DNA from: Mariannaea sp. PMI_226
Taxonomy: Eukaryota > Ascomycota > Sordariomycetes > Hypocreales > Nectriaceae
DNA: 64,000 bases
NCBI GenBank assembly: GCA_024336345.1
Contig: JANFOG010000010.1
Coordinates: forward strand, 1,054,001 to 1,118,000
Direction: 5' to 3'
Part shown: one piece after another, positions 33,260 to 46,839 of the stretch
Layout of the letters: the number at the start of each line of letters is the position of its first letter
How positions within the stretch are numbered: position 1 is the stretch's first letter
Translations under genes and position numbers: made by a program
Notes under the pieces: generated by a model
The model's input: only the letters and a program-made list of their open reading frames with translations
The model's database searches: none
Told to the model about the DNA's origin: nothing

Positions 33260-36200
33260 TATTAAAAGCTTTTATTTAGACAATTGACCTACTACTTTAA
33301 GCAATATTGATTATTATTATCATTATAATACTTACAATTAAAAAAGCACCTATTATTAAAAATACCCCTCCCACTAATATAAAAATAAAGAAAGAAAATA
33401 AGAAAGTCATTAGACTTTAAGAACAAATTAATAAAGATATAAAAATTAATAATTCTTATATTAAAGCTAAATATTATTAAATTTAAATAAAAAATAAATA
33501 AGATAGGATTATCCTCAAATAGGCCAACCTTAAGCTCTAAAATTAATGTACTAAAATAAAATAATATATAACTCGCCTTATAAAAATCTAAAAAGACCAA
33601 AAGGATCTTTAGAAAAACTAAATTAATAATCTTAACAATCTCGCCATTATAATTACTAATAATAAGGAACTAAAAGAAATCTTTAAGCTAATCCTATTAA
33701 AGAAGTTCTATAGGGATCTATAAAAACTTTAAATATTTATTACCTAATATAAAGACCACTTTACTTTCTACCTAACCATATTCTAATATAAAAATATCAA
33801 AATTTAATATATAGCTAAATTACTTAGAGGAAACCCTATTATATAGATTGCCCCCTTTATATAAGAATATAACCAAAGAGGCAGCTCTATAGAAATATAA
33901 TATATATATTAAGCCTTTAGCAACTTTACAGGAATATTTAAATAAGCCTTTAGAATAATAAATAAAAAGTCAAAAGTAGAAAAAAGGATTAAAAAAATCT
34001 AATAAATTAAATTAATATTTAATTATAGTATTGCCTTTAATTAGCTTATTATTAAGCTATTAGACTAAAGATAAGCCCCACTTATATTACTTTTCTTCAA
34101 TAGATTTAAAAAAGAAATTTAAAAAGAATTATACAAAAAGAAAAAACCAAATACCTTAACTAAACATATTAGTAAAATAGTGAAAATTAATAACTAATAA
34201 TATTTATAGACATAATAATAATATTATAGAAACCCCAATAATTATAAATATAAGAATAAAGAGAACCACTATTATTAACCATAATATTAAGTAAACCAAA
34301 AAAATAAATAATAAATATATACTTCTTATAGAATAGATTTAAAATCAATAGAACTTAGTATTACCTAAAAACAGAATATAACTAAGGTCAAGTATTTTAA
34401 TTATAACTAACTTGGACATATGGCTCAAGATTGTAAAAAACCCAAAAGGGAGAAATCCTTTAAATAAATCCCAAAAGATAAAAAAATCTAAATATTATTA
34501 ATAAATAGGAAAATACCTAAACCGCCAAATAAACCATTATAACCCTTATCGCACTATTAATTAAGTAAATAAACCCATATAATAAACTAAATAAGCTTAA
34601 AAATAAGATTAAGAATAAGATAATTAAATAATAGATAGCAAAAATACCAATTAGAAAAATTATATATAAAATTATATAAAAATAAATCTATAAGATCATT
34701 AAGTACCAAGACGATTGGAACTCAATTATCTTAAAAGCAATAAAAACACTATAAAACAATAAATACTAAAATACTCCCAATCCTTAATTAAGAACAAACT
34801 ATCCCAATTACCTTAAGGATTATCTAAAATATATATTCTTTAAATTTAATATTTTATTTAAAGAAATAATTAATTTTAAAAAAGCCATAAAAAGAAGATA
34901 TAATTATTATCACTAAGCATTTAACTATAATTAAGATAGATCTATAATATCTATTAAGGCAATATTATATTGCTATTTTATTAAGCTAAATAATAATAGA
35001 TACCCGAAATATATCTTAAGTAATTCTAATTATAATAAAGAATATAATAAATACCCCACTATTTTAAATCCTATTAAATAATTCTATATTTAAAAAGGAA
35101 GAATAATTTAAAAAATCCTATACTAATTAAAAAGAAGAAAATAATAAATATAAGAAATACCTATAGTTAAGATATTAGAATATATAGGAATATAAATAAT
35201 ATATTAAGCCTATAAAGAAAGAGAAACAGACTATAAATTATGCCTACTTAAAGCCACTATAAAGGAATAAACCTTTAGGGAACCACCAATAAGGTAAAAG
35301 CTAATATTAAAAAACTATAAATTAATCTATTTTACCAAAAATATCCAAACTTTAATAATAATATACTTAAGGTATAATATAATATATAAGGATATATATA
35401 TACTAAAGCATAAACCCAATATAAAAAAATATAAATTAGAAAGAAAGAAAAAACCAATATAAAATAAATATATAAAAATTATAAATAAAATTAAATAGAC
35501 CTCAATCCCACTACCTAAGAAATACCAAAACTTAGGACATAATAATAGAAAACTAATAATAATATATAAAGGAAAATAATATATATTAAATATTAATCTA
35601 AGTAATATAGATAATATATTTATAATAAAAATCAAAAAATATAATATTATATATTAAGGACTTTAATAAGTACCCTACCTTATACCAAAAGAAGTAATAT
35701 AAGCTTACTATTTAGGATTACTAATTCAATAAAAAGATATATATTTAAAGGACTTTATAAATAAAGGCCCCTTATAATAACTTAAGTAGGATAAATAAAT
35801 TACTATTATTTTAGAAAGATATAATACTTTTAGTATAATTAATATAAAATAAGATATATATTTAGAAAAAGAAGAAAATATAATTTAAGAAATTATATTT
35901 AAGCTATTTTAAATAGGGAAAAAAGAAAGTATTTAATTAGGAGAATTTAATAATAATAAAAAATAAATTATAAAAGAACTAGCTATAACCTAATTGAGTT
36001 TAGGATTAGAAGGATAGCATAATAGAATCTATATTTATATTATTTTATACTATAAAGTGGTAGAAAATAATAAAACCCCTAAATGGAGAAAAGATAATAA
36101 TAAAAAAATAAGAGTAAATAACAATAGATATATTGCTATTTTATAAGTATTATATATTTATTATAAATGCACTATATATATAAAGGAAAAGATACTTAAT

Positions 36201-36299
36201 AATATATTCCCAATCTAAATCCCTAAAGATATAATCTATAGAGATCTATATATACAATCTTTTTGCCTAATAAGACCAGTTCTTATTACTACAACCCCA
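33260..36299 (+). mobile_element. Ty3/gypsy gag region with CCHC knuckle, RIP-broken
   Basis: Downstream of the partial LTR, the plus strand shows a gag-type capsid pattern near 33770-33900 (AKLLRGNPIIWIAPFIQEYN) and a zinc knuckle at about 34393-34450 whose Cys codons partly read as Tyr (KYFNYNxLGHMAQDCKKPK). The following 1.8 kb to 36290 should be pol, but I could not align it with confidence. It stops where LINE sequence starts. Confidence 0.7.
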
Positions 36300-39200
36300 A
36301 TCTGCCCCAAAAACCCTCTCTAACAAGAGAATTGAAATCTATAGATCCTAAAGGGCCTAGAACCGATGGCGCATTGGGGCCGCGGCGAAGATGCGGCGGT
36401 ATTGCCGATGGTAATTGATTCTGGCCGTTGTAGCCTAAGCCAAAGTGCACATAACCCCCTATTTAATAAAAGCCAGTTCAACAACTGGGCTAGCAATGGA
36501 CCCGCGGCGGTAGTGAATATAAATCTAATTGAAGATAAAGAAAAAGAAGTATATAATATTATTGCTAAAATTATCCCCTCAAACCTTATAGATTAAGTCT
36601 AGATTGCTATATAGAAATACGCCAATTAATGCAAAATATATGCCTAAGCCTTACCCGATGTGGAGATAACTTAATTAATAGAAGACAGAATCGCTATAAC
36701 TATCACTATAGCCATTAATATAGCAGTTATAGCAGCCCTAGGAAACCCCCAAATAATAACTAGTAGCAATAACTCCAGGCCCTCCTACGCCTCTATAGCC
36801 TCCTATAGTATAAACCCCCCTATTAGTAAAAATAGCAAGCAATTGATATGGAGCTATATTGAGAGAGAAGTTACTATATAAACAAGAGACATACCACTAG
36901 ATATAAGCAATAGAACACCAATGGATATAGTCTAGGCGGCGAATATAGCCTGAGGTAATATCAATATGCTTGTAGTATAGCGCCTACCCAGTAGAGATAT
37001 AGTCCTTATATTTATAATATTAGATAAGGCTAAGAGCTATAATACCCCCAATTGGGTTGAAAAAGCCTTTGGAATTAATATAATATTTGCCCCCCCTACC
37101 TTTATTATGATTGTGAAGGGGGTCCGAATTATATTTATCTTTAATAATATTAATATCCTTATTAAGAAAATTAATAAATTAAATAACTTAAAGATTATCT
37201 TAGTGAAGAAAACTAAAGGCTAATTTGGGGCTATCTTAAAAATAAACCTAATCCTCTATATAGCCTTAATTTATAAAGTAAATTAATTATATAATAATGG
37301 CTTGCTCCTAGATATTAAACTCTTTAATTATAAACCATTTAATAAAAACCTCCGCCCAATATAATGTTATAATTGCTTTAAATTTGGATATATTATTAGG
37401 AACTATAAGGCACCCCCAATATATGGCTGCTGTGGAGAAGCAATATATAAAAACTGCCCAATATAGCAAAAAGAAATCCTATATTGCTGCCCTTTATATA
37501 AAGGAGACCACTTAGTATAAAGTTAAGACTACCTTATAGCAAAAGCATATTGGGATTAAGTAAAGTAAGGTTATTTAGACCAACCCCTAAGATATTAAGA
37601 ATGAAATAATAGCATTAAACCAATATGGATTTTTGCTATATTTAGTACAAATAGCTTATAATCTTTTAAAAGGCCGGGACCTGGACGCCCAGTAGGATTG
37701 GTAAATAAAAGCCAATGTACCTCAATTACTACTCCCCCAAGCTGGGGCCGATCTCTAGGCAAAATAAGATTGTCCTCTCCTCTATCCACCATATCCTTCC
37801 TATTATAAAATTAAGATATAGATATTATATTGGAATATATAATGGAAACCAGCGCTCATATATCTAGCACTATAGGCCTGCAGTGAATATAATGTGATTG
37901 CACTATTTGAACCGGCGACCTTACAACCAATAGGCGCCCCAGCATGCCTAGGAAGAGCAAATTACTATATGATATATACCAGCGGATAAGCCATATTCTA
38001 CATTCATAAGCGCTATAGGCCCGAATTGTGGACTCACCAATTAGGCAAGGATTAGGCAGAAGTTAATTTCCTCAACCTAGCAAAAAGAATTATAGCACTA
38101 TATAACCCCCCTAAAAGTGGGGGCATATTGCCAGCAATATAGGCACTACACTCCATTAAACCCAATAATAATATTATTATAATTAGGAACTTTAACTATT
38201 ATTACCCCCTATGGGATATATACAATAGGCACATAAGGGGTAGCGACAACCTCTTGGAGGAAGTACTATAGCTCCAAGTCGAACTTATTATACCATATGG
38301 CATAGCCACCCAGGCTGCCTATAGTGATTGAAATAGTATATTAGATCTTATATAGTTAAGCAAAGGATTATATATAAGATATTAAGGAATAGACTATAAT
38401 CTCAATGGGTTAGACTACTTTTTATAAATAATCCGACTTGGGGCCAATACTATACCACTATAAAACCTAAATGAATAATTCAACTAGAAGATAATAAATA
38501 TAGAAGCTGCACTTAAAGAAGCAATAATATAGCTATAGTAGACCTAAGGCGAGATCACTATAGAGAAATAGATTAATAGGGCAACAGACTGGCTTATAGA
38601 ATGCCTTTACCAAATAGCAGCCTTTATAATTTTGTAGCAAAAGCATGGCAGATTTAGCTAGAACCTATAGTAGATGAGGAAGATAGTAATAATAATAAGG
38701 CAATTTAAGCAAATATGAAGACAATTTTAGCACACTAAAAGCCTAATGGACTGGCAATCCCTTTTTAAAGCTAGCATGCATTAGGACCGATGTGTGGCTA
38801 ATGTGTGCCACACAGCCTGGAGGGAAACCCTAGTAGATATATTAAAATCCAGCCTACCTAGGTTTTGGAAACTTAAATATTGGGCCTAACTTCATAATGG
38901 CATCACACTAAAACCACTACAAATCCCACCTTTAAACAGACCCAACCTACAACCTACTATAACCCACAAGGAGAAAGCAGAAATCTTCATATAGTGATTC
39001 TTCCCATAACCCCAATTGGGTGTTGACCCTCCAGACCCTAAAGAATTAGACCTCCCCTTACAACCCGCCCCAGAGGAGGGCCCAATGTGGGCCCGAATTG
39101 ACATCTAGGAAATAATAGATATACTAAAGAACATCCAATTATAAAAAGCTATAGGAGAAGATGGCATCCCAATCGGTTTTCTAAAAGCCTGTGGAGAATT

Positions 39201-42129
39201 ACTTACAACCTTCCTTATAGAGCTAGTAAATACTAGCATTATTATAGGCTATTTCCCAAATCGCTTCCACAATATAAATATATTAATTATCCTAAAGCTA
39301 AATAAGACCCCAAAAGTATAATATATAGTAGCTGGCTGGAGATTAATATTATTACTTAATATATTGGGAAAGGTTATTGAGATAGTAATAGTAAAACGCA
39401 TTATAGCCGAGGTGGAGGCGAAGGGGTTCCTCCTAAAGGGCCAAATGGGCAATAGAAAGAAGAGATCTATAGAACTAGCACTAGCTATAACTATTGAAGC
39501 TATACAAGCAGTATGGAGCCGAGGCGGACTAGCATTATTACTATAGCTTGACTTTGCTAATATATTTGATTTAATAGATTACGCCAGACTGATCGCAACA
39601 CTACATAAATTAGGATATCCAACTTAAATATTAAACTAGCTTGCTAGCTACCTTGCTGCGCGCATGGCATGGATCCGGTTTGATGGCAAGTTGTTAATAC
39701 CATTTAACATTAAGGCAGGGGTGCCCCAAGGATCACCACTATCCTTTATACTCTTTATCCTATTTATTAATACCTTATATAAGGTACTAGAAGTAGCCTT
39801 AGGGATTATAGTAATTGGCTTTGTAGATGATATAAATATCCTAGCGTTTGGACAAGATATGCAGGAGACTTGCACCTAACTTAAGGCCGCCTGGGAGATA
39901 TATAGTAATTGGGCAGAGGAAAACGGGATGGTGTTTAAATATAATAAGGCCAAACTCCTCCATTTTACAAAAAGATAAGCAGTGGACCCAATATGCGCCC
40001 AACTTGGAATTGATATAATAGAACCAGTTGAGTCCTGCCGCTTCCTGGGTCTATATATATACTGCAAGCTATTATGGGGACCATATTGTAAAGAACTAAT
40101 AGGGAAACTCAAGCGCTAGCGCCAGGCCTTCACCACTATTGCGGCGAGCATATAGGGAATCCAACTCGAAGTCGCCAGAACAATCTATATATAGGTCATT
40201 AGGTCAACCATAGCATATAGCGCCAGTATATACCACAAACCCACCCCGCCTGGAGGAAAGCCAGTAGGGCTCGCGAGAGTGCTCACAATAGAGTAGAGTT
40301 GGGCCCTTTGCGTAATAGGAGGGGCATATAAGGCAATATTAGTATGGCTATTGGAAAGCGAGCTTGGTATAATGCCACTAGATATATATCTAAACCAACG
40401 TATAGCAAGCTTTTATAACCGCCTTAGGAACTAAAGAATAGAAGCACTAATGCATAAAGTGTCTATAGTGGCAATGAAGTGGGTTTGTAGAAGGAGACGA
40501 ACGGGCCCCTGGAGGCGATTAATGTAGGAGCAAAAGGAATGGCTAGCCCAATGGCTACCTAATAGTATGATTATAGCAAACAAGAAGACCATTAAGGAAC
40601 GAGCAAGGGAGGAATGGGAAGCTCGCTGGGACCGATGCTTCTTCGAGTTGAGGGCGAGGCGGTCACGAAATAGGGTCGAACCAGCAGAAAGTCACCCCCT
40701 ATTTTCCAATAAGAAAGTCACAAAGCTCCACAGAGGACTGCTAAAGCACGAGAGCTCTATACTAATCCAACTACGCACCGAACGATTAGGACTCAAGAGC
40801 TTCCTATTTTAATGGCATGTGCCTAGCGTGAAATCGCCATGATGTTAGTATGGAGCCAAGGAAACAGCAGACCACATCATCATCTTCTGCCTAAGATATG
40901 AGGAATAGCACACCCAAATTATATGCCCACTATAAAATCGATATAAATTGGGAAACCAGTTATTAAAACCTGAGAGTGTATATACTATAGCTAAATGGTT
41001 CCTATGGCTAGGAATCATCCCCCATTTCGCACTAGTACTATAATTCTAGTGAGAACGCAATGGGGACGCAGCAAGCCCAAACCAAGAGGGAATTGAGTAA
41101 TATATAAATAGAACCACAAGTGCTTCAACTCCCTTCACAAAGAAGAGAAGCCAATGCACCTAGAAAAACCCCTATAAGGGGGGGAAAAAACCAGCCTATA
41201 TATATAATCCCACCTCGGGCCCAATGCTGCCGCGCCGCCCGCCCCTACCTGTCCCTATTCCTCCATATAATCAAGACCGATATTGTCAGCCCCAAGCCCC
41301 TCCTAAGACACCTCCTCCCCCCAAGCCTGCTCCTCCACCACTGCCTCTTGTAATTCCTTAGACCCAGCTAGTTAGGCTAGAGCCAGGCCCACTATGGCTA
41401 TAAGCTATTTAAAAGTAATATAAGAATGCTTTTGGATATCCACTAGATAATTCACCCCATTAATTAATTTAGTAAGTTAATTAAATATAGTCCCTATAAT
41501 AATAATTATAAAGGCGGCATGTGCTTTAGGCACCCAACTCTTGGCATTAGTAGCTGCATCCTTAAGCCCCTAAAGCTTATCTTCCTAAAAACCACAATTA
41601 GCACCAAGAACCTATTATGGGATAGGATTGGACTTATATCTATCCCTTCTTACTAAAGGGTAGCTATTAATGTCTACGCCAAGGCCCTTACAGCAAATAG
41701 CAAGGGCGTGCAGGTTTTATACTATTTAATATAAATAGTATACCCACTAGCCACTATATTTTCAATCTATTAGCAATATAAATCCAATATAATATTAAAA
41801 TAGAAACTTACTAAATTGATTTTAGCAAAGACCAGCTACCCTATTATAGCATATTTATATAATATATATAGAATAAGGGAGGGCTTATATCTAATCTATA
41901 TAGGCAGCGGGCAAGTCCTCCGCAGGGGTGATGCCCTTAGCGTCTACTCTTCTCCTTTTCTGCAAATAGATTAATAATATATTAACTAAGGGAAGAGAAC
42001 TATATACATAAGGAGTCTTTAGCATTATGGCCCTCATTATTATCTGGGGGGATGGAATTGGGCTTGCAATGGGGGTTATTTTGGAATATTAGCAGGCCTA
42101 TAGTGAATAAAAAAAGATAAAATATATAT

Positions 42130-42160
<31 letters not shown>

Positions 42161-42165
42161 TCTTA
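36300..42165 (+). mobile_element. LINE retrotransposon, Tad/I-like, RIP-broken
   Basis: ORF1 runs from about 36366; it has a VEKAFGINIIFAPPTF segment and then three zinc knuckles (37363-37530, with CYNCFKFGYI and GCCGEAIYKNC). ORF2 begins with an AP-endonuclease-like domain (about 38040-38450, including NFNYYYPLWD and a GIDYNLNGLDYFL end). Next comes a reverse transcriptase (about 39100-40100): QKAIGEDGIP, GKVIEIVIVKRI, GVPQGSPLS and the catalytic GFVDDINIL, where fungal LINEs have FADD. A C-terminal Cys/His motif (YGAKETADHIIIFC) follows near 40850. The stops inside are at CAA/CAG/TGG positions. There is no LTR; an (ATT)n tract at 42127-42160 may be the 3' tail. Which element it entered is unclear. 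Confidence 0.83.
42127..42160. repeat. (ATT)n microsatellite, possible LINE tail
   Basis: About ten tandem TTA/ATT units follow an A-rich stretch. LINEs often end in a short simple repeat, hence the suggestion. Confidence 0.7.
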
Positions 42166-43005
42166 TTGCCATCCCGGTGGATGGAATTGGATTAGTGGGA
42201 GGGGGGAGCTAATAGGCAAGATCAAAAATATAGCAACGAACCCATAGCGGAAGTATAGCGAAAACATATTGCTATTAAAGATTAAGCTGGGCTATTGCTC
42301 TTTTTATTACTATTAGTAGCGGAAAATCGGTTGGTTGGACTATAGATATATGAGCAAATTGGGCCTGCCCTAAGAATGAGGTATGTATAGTTGAAAATTA
42401 ATTAACTATAGCAAGTTAGTAATAGCAAGAAGATATAAAATATGGAGACTTATTTGAAAAGATATTCTATAAAGCAGCCAAATTAGTGCAATAAACCCAA
42501 ATAGAAGGTAAGGTAATTAATATATAGAACCCAATAAAGAAAAAAGGAAAGAAGAGAAGAAAAAGAAAAATAAAGAAATGTTAATTAATATCCTAAATAA
42601 TAATAAACCAGCGCAGCTAGTAATGCCGGCTATTAACCCATATATTGCTAAGCACAACTATCAAACGAATAGAACCCATGCTGGGCCTACTTATGGGAAA
42701 TTAGGAGAACATAAAGTAAATAAGGGGATGAAGAAATAATATAGAAGGCACCAAACCCAATATAAATGTACGGCGAGCGCATGGTGCTACTATATAGAGG
42801 GAGTAGTAAACCCTCATTAGCCTGCTAATTATAAAATGGTATATGATTCCAATTCTGATTATAGAGCAAAACTTGAACCTATAGAGCCAGTATATGGGGC
42901 CCGCACCGGGCCCGCCTAGGAAGAATAGAGGTTTTCCTCTAGCTTTAGTTAGTATGGTTTTTCCACTATCTATATAGTATAGAAGCACTATCTATCTATA
43001 TAGGT
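42166..43005. other. Unassigned transposon-like sequence
   Basis: Composition is mixed, including a GC-rich patch GGGCCCGCACCGGGCCCGCC near 42897-42917. A G-rich motif GGATGGAATTGG occurs at about 42051 and again at about 42179, so the segment may belong to the LINE 3' region duplicated by insertion. No protein is readable. Confidence 0.4.
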
Positions 43006-43667
43006 CTATAGAGTATTATTAAATAAAATAAAATAAGAAATCTTATATTAAATAGATTTAATAATTATTAAATAGAAAAAGGATTAAAAAAAGGGTAAAT
43101 ATAATTTTTAATAATATTAATGTTAATTATATAATTATAAAATTATTTAATTAAATAGATAATAACCTATTTATATATATTATAAAGTTCTAGAGTAGAC
43201 CCCTAAGGAGATGTTTTTATTATAAAAATATTGGTTATTTCCTTAATGGATATAATTGATATAAAGTAGATTTTAAAAAGGGATTTATTATTTATAACCT
43301 AAGGATTGCTCTTTATACTATAGAAAGACAATTTAAGTAAGTAATCCCTTCTTAATTAATTTATATTTACTTAAGATTATATTGCTTTTTTTTAGTTTGA
43401 AGGTTATTGATTTATTGGCTTAATAGATTAACTAACCTAAGATATTATATAATCTCAAGAGAGTTAAAAGAATTAATACCCTTATCCTATTTATAAAAAC
43501 CTAAAGATGTGGAGGTAGCCTTTCTAAACTAATATCTTTTATATATTAACCGGAATCTAATTAATTAAATAGTTTTTATTAATTAAATAGAGATTAAAGC
43601 TATTTTTAAGCTTATATAAATACTCTTCATTAAATTAGAAGAGAATGCTATATTTATTAATACTTGC

Positions 43668-44067
43668 TATCACGTCCTAATTAGCCTCAAATTATGTGCA
43701 GATAGCCCCACAAATTTCTCACCAATCAGCAATGGATCACGATTTATTCTACAATCCAATACTATAGATCACAATTCCAAACCATAATCTAAGAATAGGA
43801 ACCCAACAAAGTTCGTTCAGGTTCGACCCCAAACCTTTATGAACCCAGGATAGTAGCTAGTATATAAACCCCATCTATTCCCCTAGATAGTCTACCTAGC
43901 TACTTAGCTTCCAATATAACTTAATTATCACAATCTACTTGTGCATTATCAGATATAACACTCCAAGTGACTCTTCCGCTATTGCTCAATATAACGCCCC
44001 AGCCGTTCTGCTAACATAAACCTATTGCGACCTGGTTTATCCCTTGGGAACCGATCAGACCGTTACA
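43668..44067 (+). repeat. 400-bp solo LTR (family A) with 5-bp target duplication
   Basis: The ends are TATCACG (TGTCACG with one G-to-A) and GTTACA. The flanking bases are CTTGC on both sides (43663-43667 and 44068-44072), a perfect 5-bp target-site duplication. There is no internal element sequence, so it arose by LTR-LTR recombination after insertion into the older gag region. It keeps normal composition and is the best reference copy for the other family-A LTRs here. Confidence 0.93.
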
Positions 44068-44782
44068 CTTGCCTTTAAACCAATTAGATGATCTTTATTA
44101 TAAATAAACTATAACCTAAGGTAAGGGAAGAGATTATATAATTTATAATTAGAAAAGTACCTATAACTTAACCCCTACACATTCTAAATAGACAAAAGGT
44201 CTATAATTAGCTTATTATAAATAGAAAATTTAGAAAAGGAATTCTTAATTTAATAAATTTATTATATAAGGCCTTTATAATAATTTTTAATAAAATTAGA
44301 ATAAAAAAATTATTTTAATAATCCCTGTAGTTATAAAACTTATTTTTAATTTAGCCCAATATATTATAAATAAATACTAAATAATAATAATTAGTATAAA
44401 TAATATTAGATTTATTAAGTGAGAAAAGGAGACTTTTAAGATTAAGAGGTAAATAAGAATTGAGGTGGTATTTATAAAATTATTTAATTAAATAGATAAT
44501 AATTTATATTTTAAATAAATAGCTAAAGAATATAATATAAGTATAATTTATATCTCCTAGCCTATTATATTGGATTTATAAGACTATTTTATTAGTGGTC
44601 TATTAAAGCCTGGTTAATATTTATTAATAAAGGGGATTAGAGAGATAGAATTATTTAATAATATTAATATAGAAAATATTATTATAATTTAATTATTATT
44701 TAATTAAATAATTATAAATATAAATATTATTATTATTATTATAAATATTAGTAGAATTATATTTTAGAAATAAGAATGCCCT

Positions 44783-44982
44783 TATAAGGGATACTGGCCA
44801 GGGTGATATCAAGACTCAAGGGTAGGTTATATTATGTCATTAGACTTCAACTTGCCAAGCGGTCAGGCACCGTTCGGCAAGCTATTATATCATTTAGGAT
44901 TACCCAAAGTTTAACCGGGGCTTACCCCAGGATTCGCCAGGCACTCGGCAAACGGTCGCCAAGCAATCAGCATCTTCTTACA
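44783..44982 (-). repeat. 3' LTR of the 7.54-kb element
   Basis: It starts TATAAGGG and ends CTTCTTACA. Against its partner at 52125 it differs at about 14 positions, all transitions; this copy carries the G-to-A members of the pairs. Confidence 0.92.
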
Positions 44983-45157
44983 ATTATCCCCCCCTTTCAC
45001 AGGCCTAATCCCTCAGGCCATTGCTAACTCATCAATATTAACTCATCCTTATTAATACATAATTGATTTAGCTCGGGTTATACACATAACCTAGCGTTTG
45101 ATTCGCGCCTTAGTCTTAGGCCATATGATTAGCATAGACCACTAAGGCTGAACTATC

Positions 45158-46693
45158 TCTCCGCCAGCCTCGCGATAGCTTCTTTAATTTCTTATAGCTT
45201 TATAAACTACATTTTCAAGCTACCTCTTCCTTTTACTATTACGCACACTTGCTGACCTATCTTTCTTTACTCCACTGCCTTGCCAACCGACCGCCAATAT
45301 ATCTATCCTTTCTCGCATTGCCGCGGTCCTCAACGAGTTCAATAACGATAACAATATCTATTTCTTTCAATAATCTAACAGCACGCCCCCCTATTTCTAT
45401 TGTTTCCTATAGAAGTGCAATAACTTCTCTCTAACTTGCAACCATAGGAAATGCACTAATATTTATACTATCTATAAGAGCTTATTGAAGAAATGTAATA
45501 CTATAGGTTTCTTCTCCTCTCCCTCGGCAAGCTATTACTAACCTTTCTAGATCCCCTCTAAATTACTTAAAGCTGCCCGACAATACTAGAACTTCCTATC
45601 GGACCAATATAACCGCAATAGTGGTGATGATTGCAGTAAGCTTATAGGCATATCTTCGCTAAGTGGTGTAGGCCATTTCCACATCCTCTATGCCGCCAAG
45701 AGAACTGCTTCCACCTAGCGTGCCCTTTAAGGGCTTATTAAAAATCCTATCAGCAATCCTGAATATATTGCTATTTATAAACTCCAAGAGATTGCCTCTA
45801 TTTATAAAATCTTAGGTCTTAAGTTTATAATTTATATATATCTCTTTAATCCTTTAGCAAACCTTTATTGCTAATTAGTTCTATAGAACCAGCTCCTCAA
45901 TTACAACCCTCACAACCTCAAACGCCAATTTGAAGTTACTTAGCCTCTTTATATCCATAATAACTCTATTGCCCAAATGCTTTGCAATAAGCTTATTGCC
46001 CTCTTTACTATTAAAAATATACCTAGCCTTTATGCCAATTGTAAACTTTCTCATTTTAAGTCTAGCCTGAACCTAAATATTCTCCAAACCATTTGCAAAT
46101 ATCTTAACTTCCCTATGCCTTACCCCCCTATCTATTGGGCAGATATGGCACCTACATATTATAAAGCGGTTAGTAGACCTTTAAGAAAAGATATTAAGAA
46201 TACATCTTATGGCACCAAATATAAACAAACTTCCTCTACTATTAATAAAAAAGGCAAAGAGTTTATTATTTTTATTATTCCCTCTAACTATTTCTCTTCC
46301 TCTAAGAATAATAATAATAATAATATTAAATAATGTCGATACTCTCCCTCTTTATTGACTGGACCCGCCAAACACTCACTAACTGCTCCGCTTCCAGTTG
46401 CTAATATCTATAATGTTCCTAATATTAAGCCTGCATCTCCTTTAAAGAAATGTAAACCCCTTCCGAACAGTTGCTAATCAGTTGCCAATATTGTAGAGAA
46501 AATGCCTTTTAACTTACTATCTATTAGGCTGTCTATTTCTAAGCCCAAGCTTAAGCCTAAGCCTGCTACCAAGCCCAAAACTATTATTAAGCCCAAAGCC
46601 ACTCCCAAAAAAAACAACATGCCTATAGTTAAGTCTACTAAGCCTGCTGCTTCTATAAAGCCTCACTAAACTACCTACAACACCAAAAAATAA
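45158..46693 (+). pseudogene. Antisense extra open frame inside the 7.54-kb retroelement
   Basis: One plus-strand frame, opposite to pol, reads as a protein of about 510 codons, ending at TAA 46691-46693; the start is uncertain. In-frame stops are TAA, TAG or TGA at places where CAA, CAG or CGA would fit, exactly the changes RIP makes on this strand, so the frame was probably open when the element inserted. Longest clean runs: 45977-46333 (118 codons from an ATG) and about 45630-45720. It contains a Cys/His-bearing stretch (about 45410-45490, NNFSLTCNHRKCTNIY), a KLSHFK segment, a poly-Asn run and a Lys/Pro-rich tail (KPKLKPKPATKPK). I recognise no domain. It sits between the chromodomain end of pol and the polypurine tract. 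Function unknown. Confidence 0.6.
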
Positions 46694-46839
46694 GCTCTCA
46701 CTATTGGAATAAGGTTGTGGATATTGATATTTTGGTGGATATGGTTGGTCTATGATCTCTCGCTAGGAGCTCGGTAGAAATAATAAGCATTTTAGTTGCC
46801 TCTAAGGGATATATTATATAATCCTAATAAATAAATTAG

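Noticed and set aside
33292..35635. Several 100-codon minus-strand frames rich in Phe, Ile, Leu and Tyr
   Set aside because: They are by-products of extreme AT content in RIP-mutated sequence, antisense to gag-like frames.
41860..41930. GIY-YIG endonuclease-like motif (GLYLIYIG)
   Set aside because: The GIY and YIG parts are only two residues apart instead of about ten, and no other part of the domain follows; probably chance.
43815..43830. tRNA-like B box (GGTTCGACCCC) in the solo LTR
   Set aside because: No A box, no cloverleaf and no acceptor stem around it.
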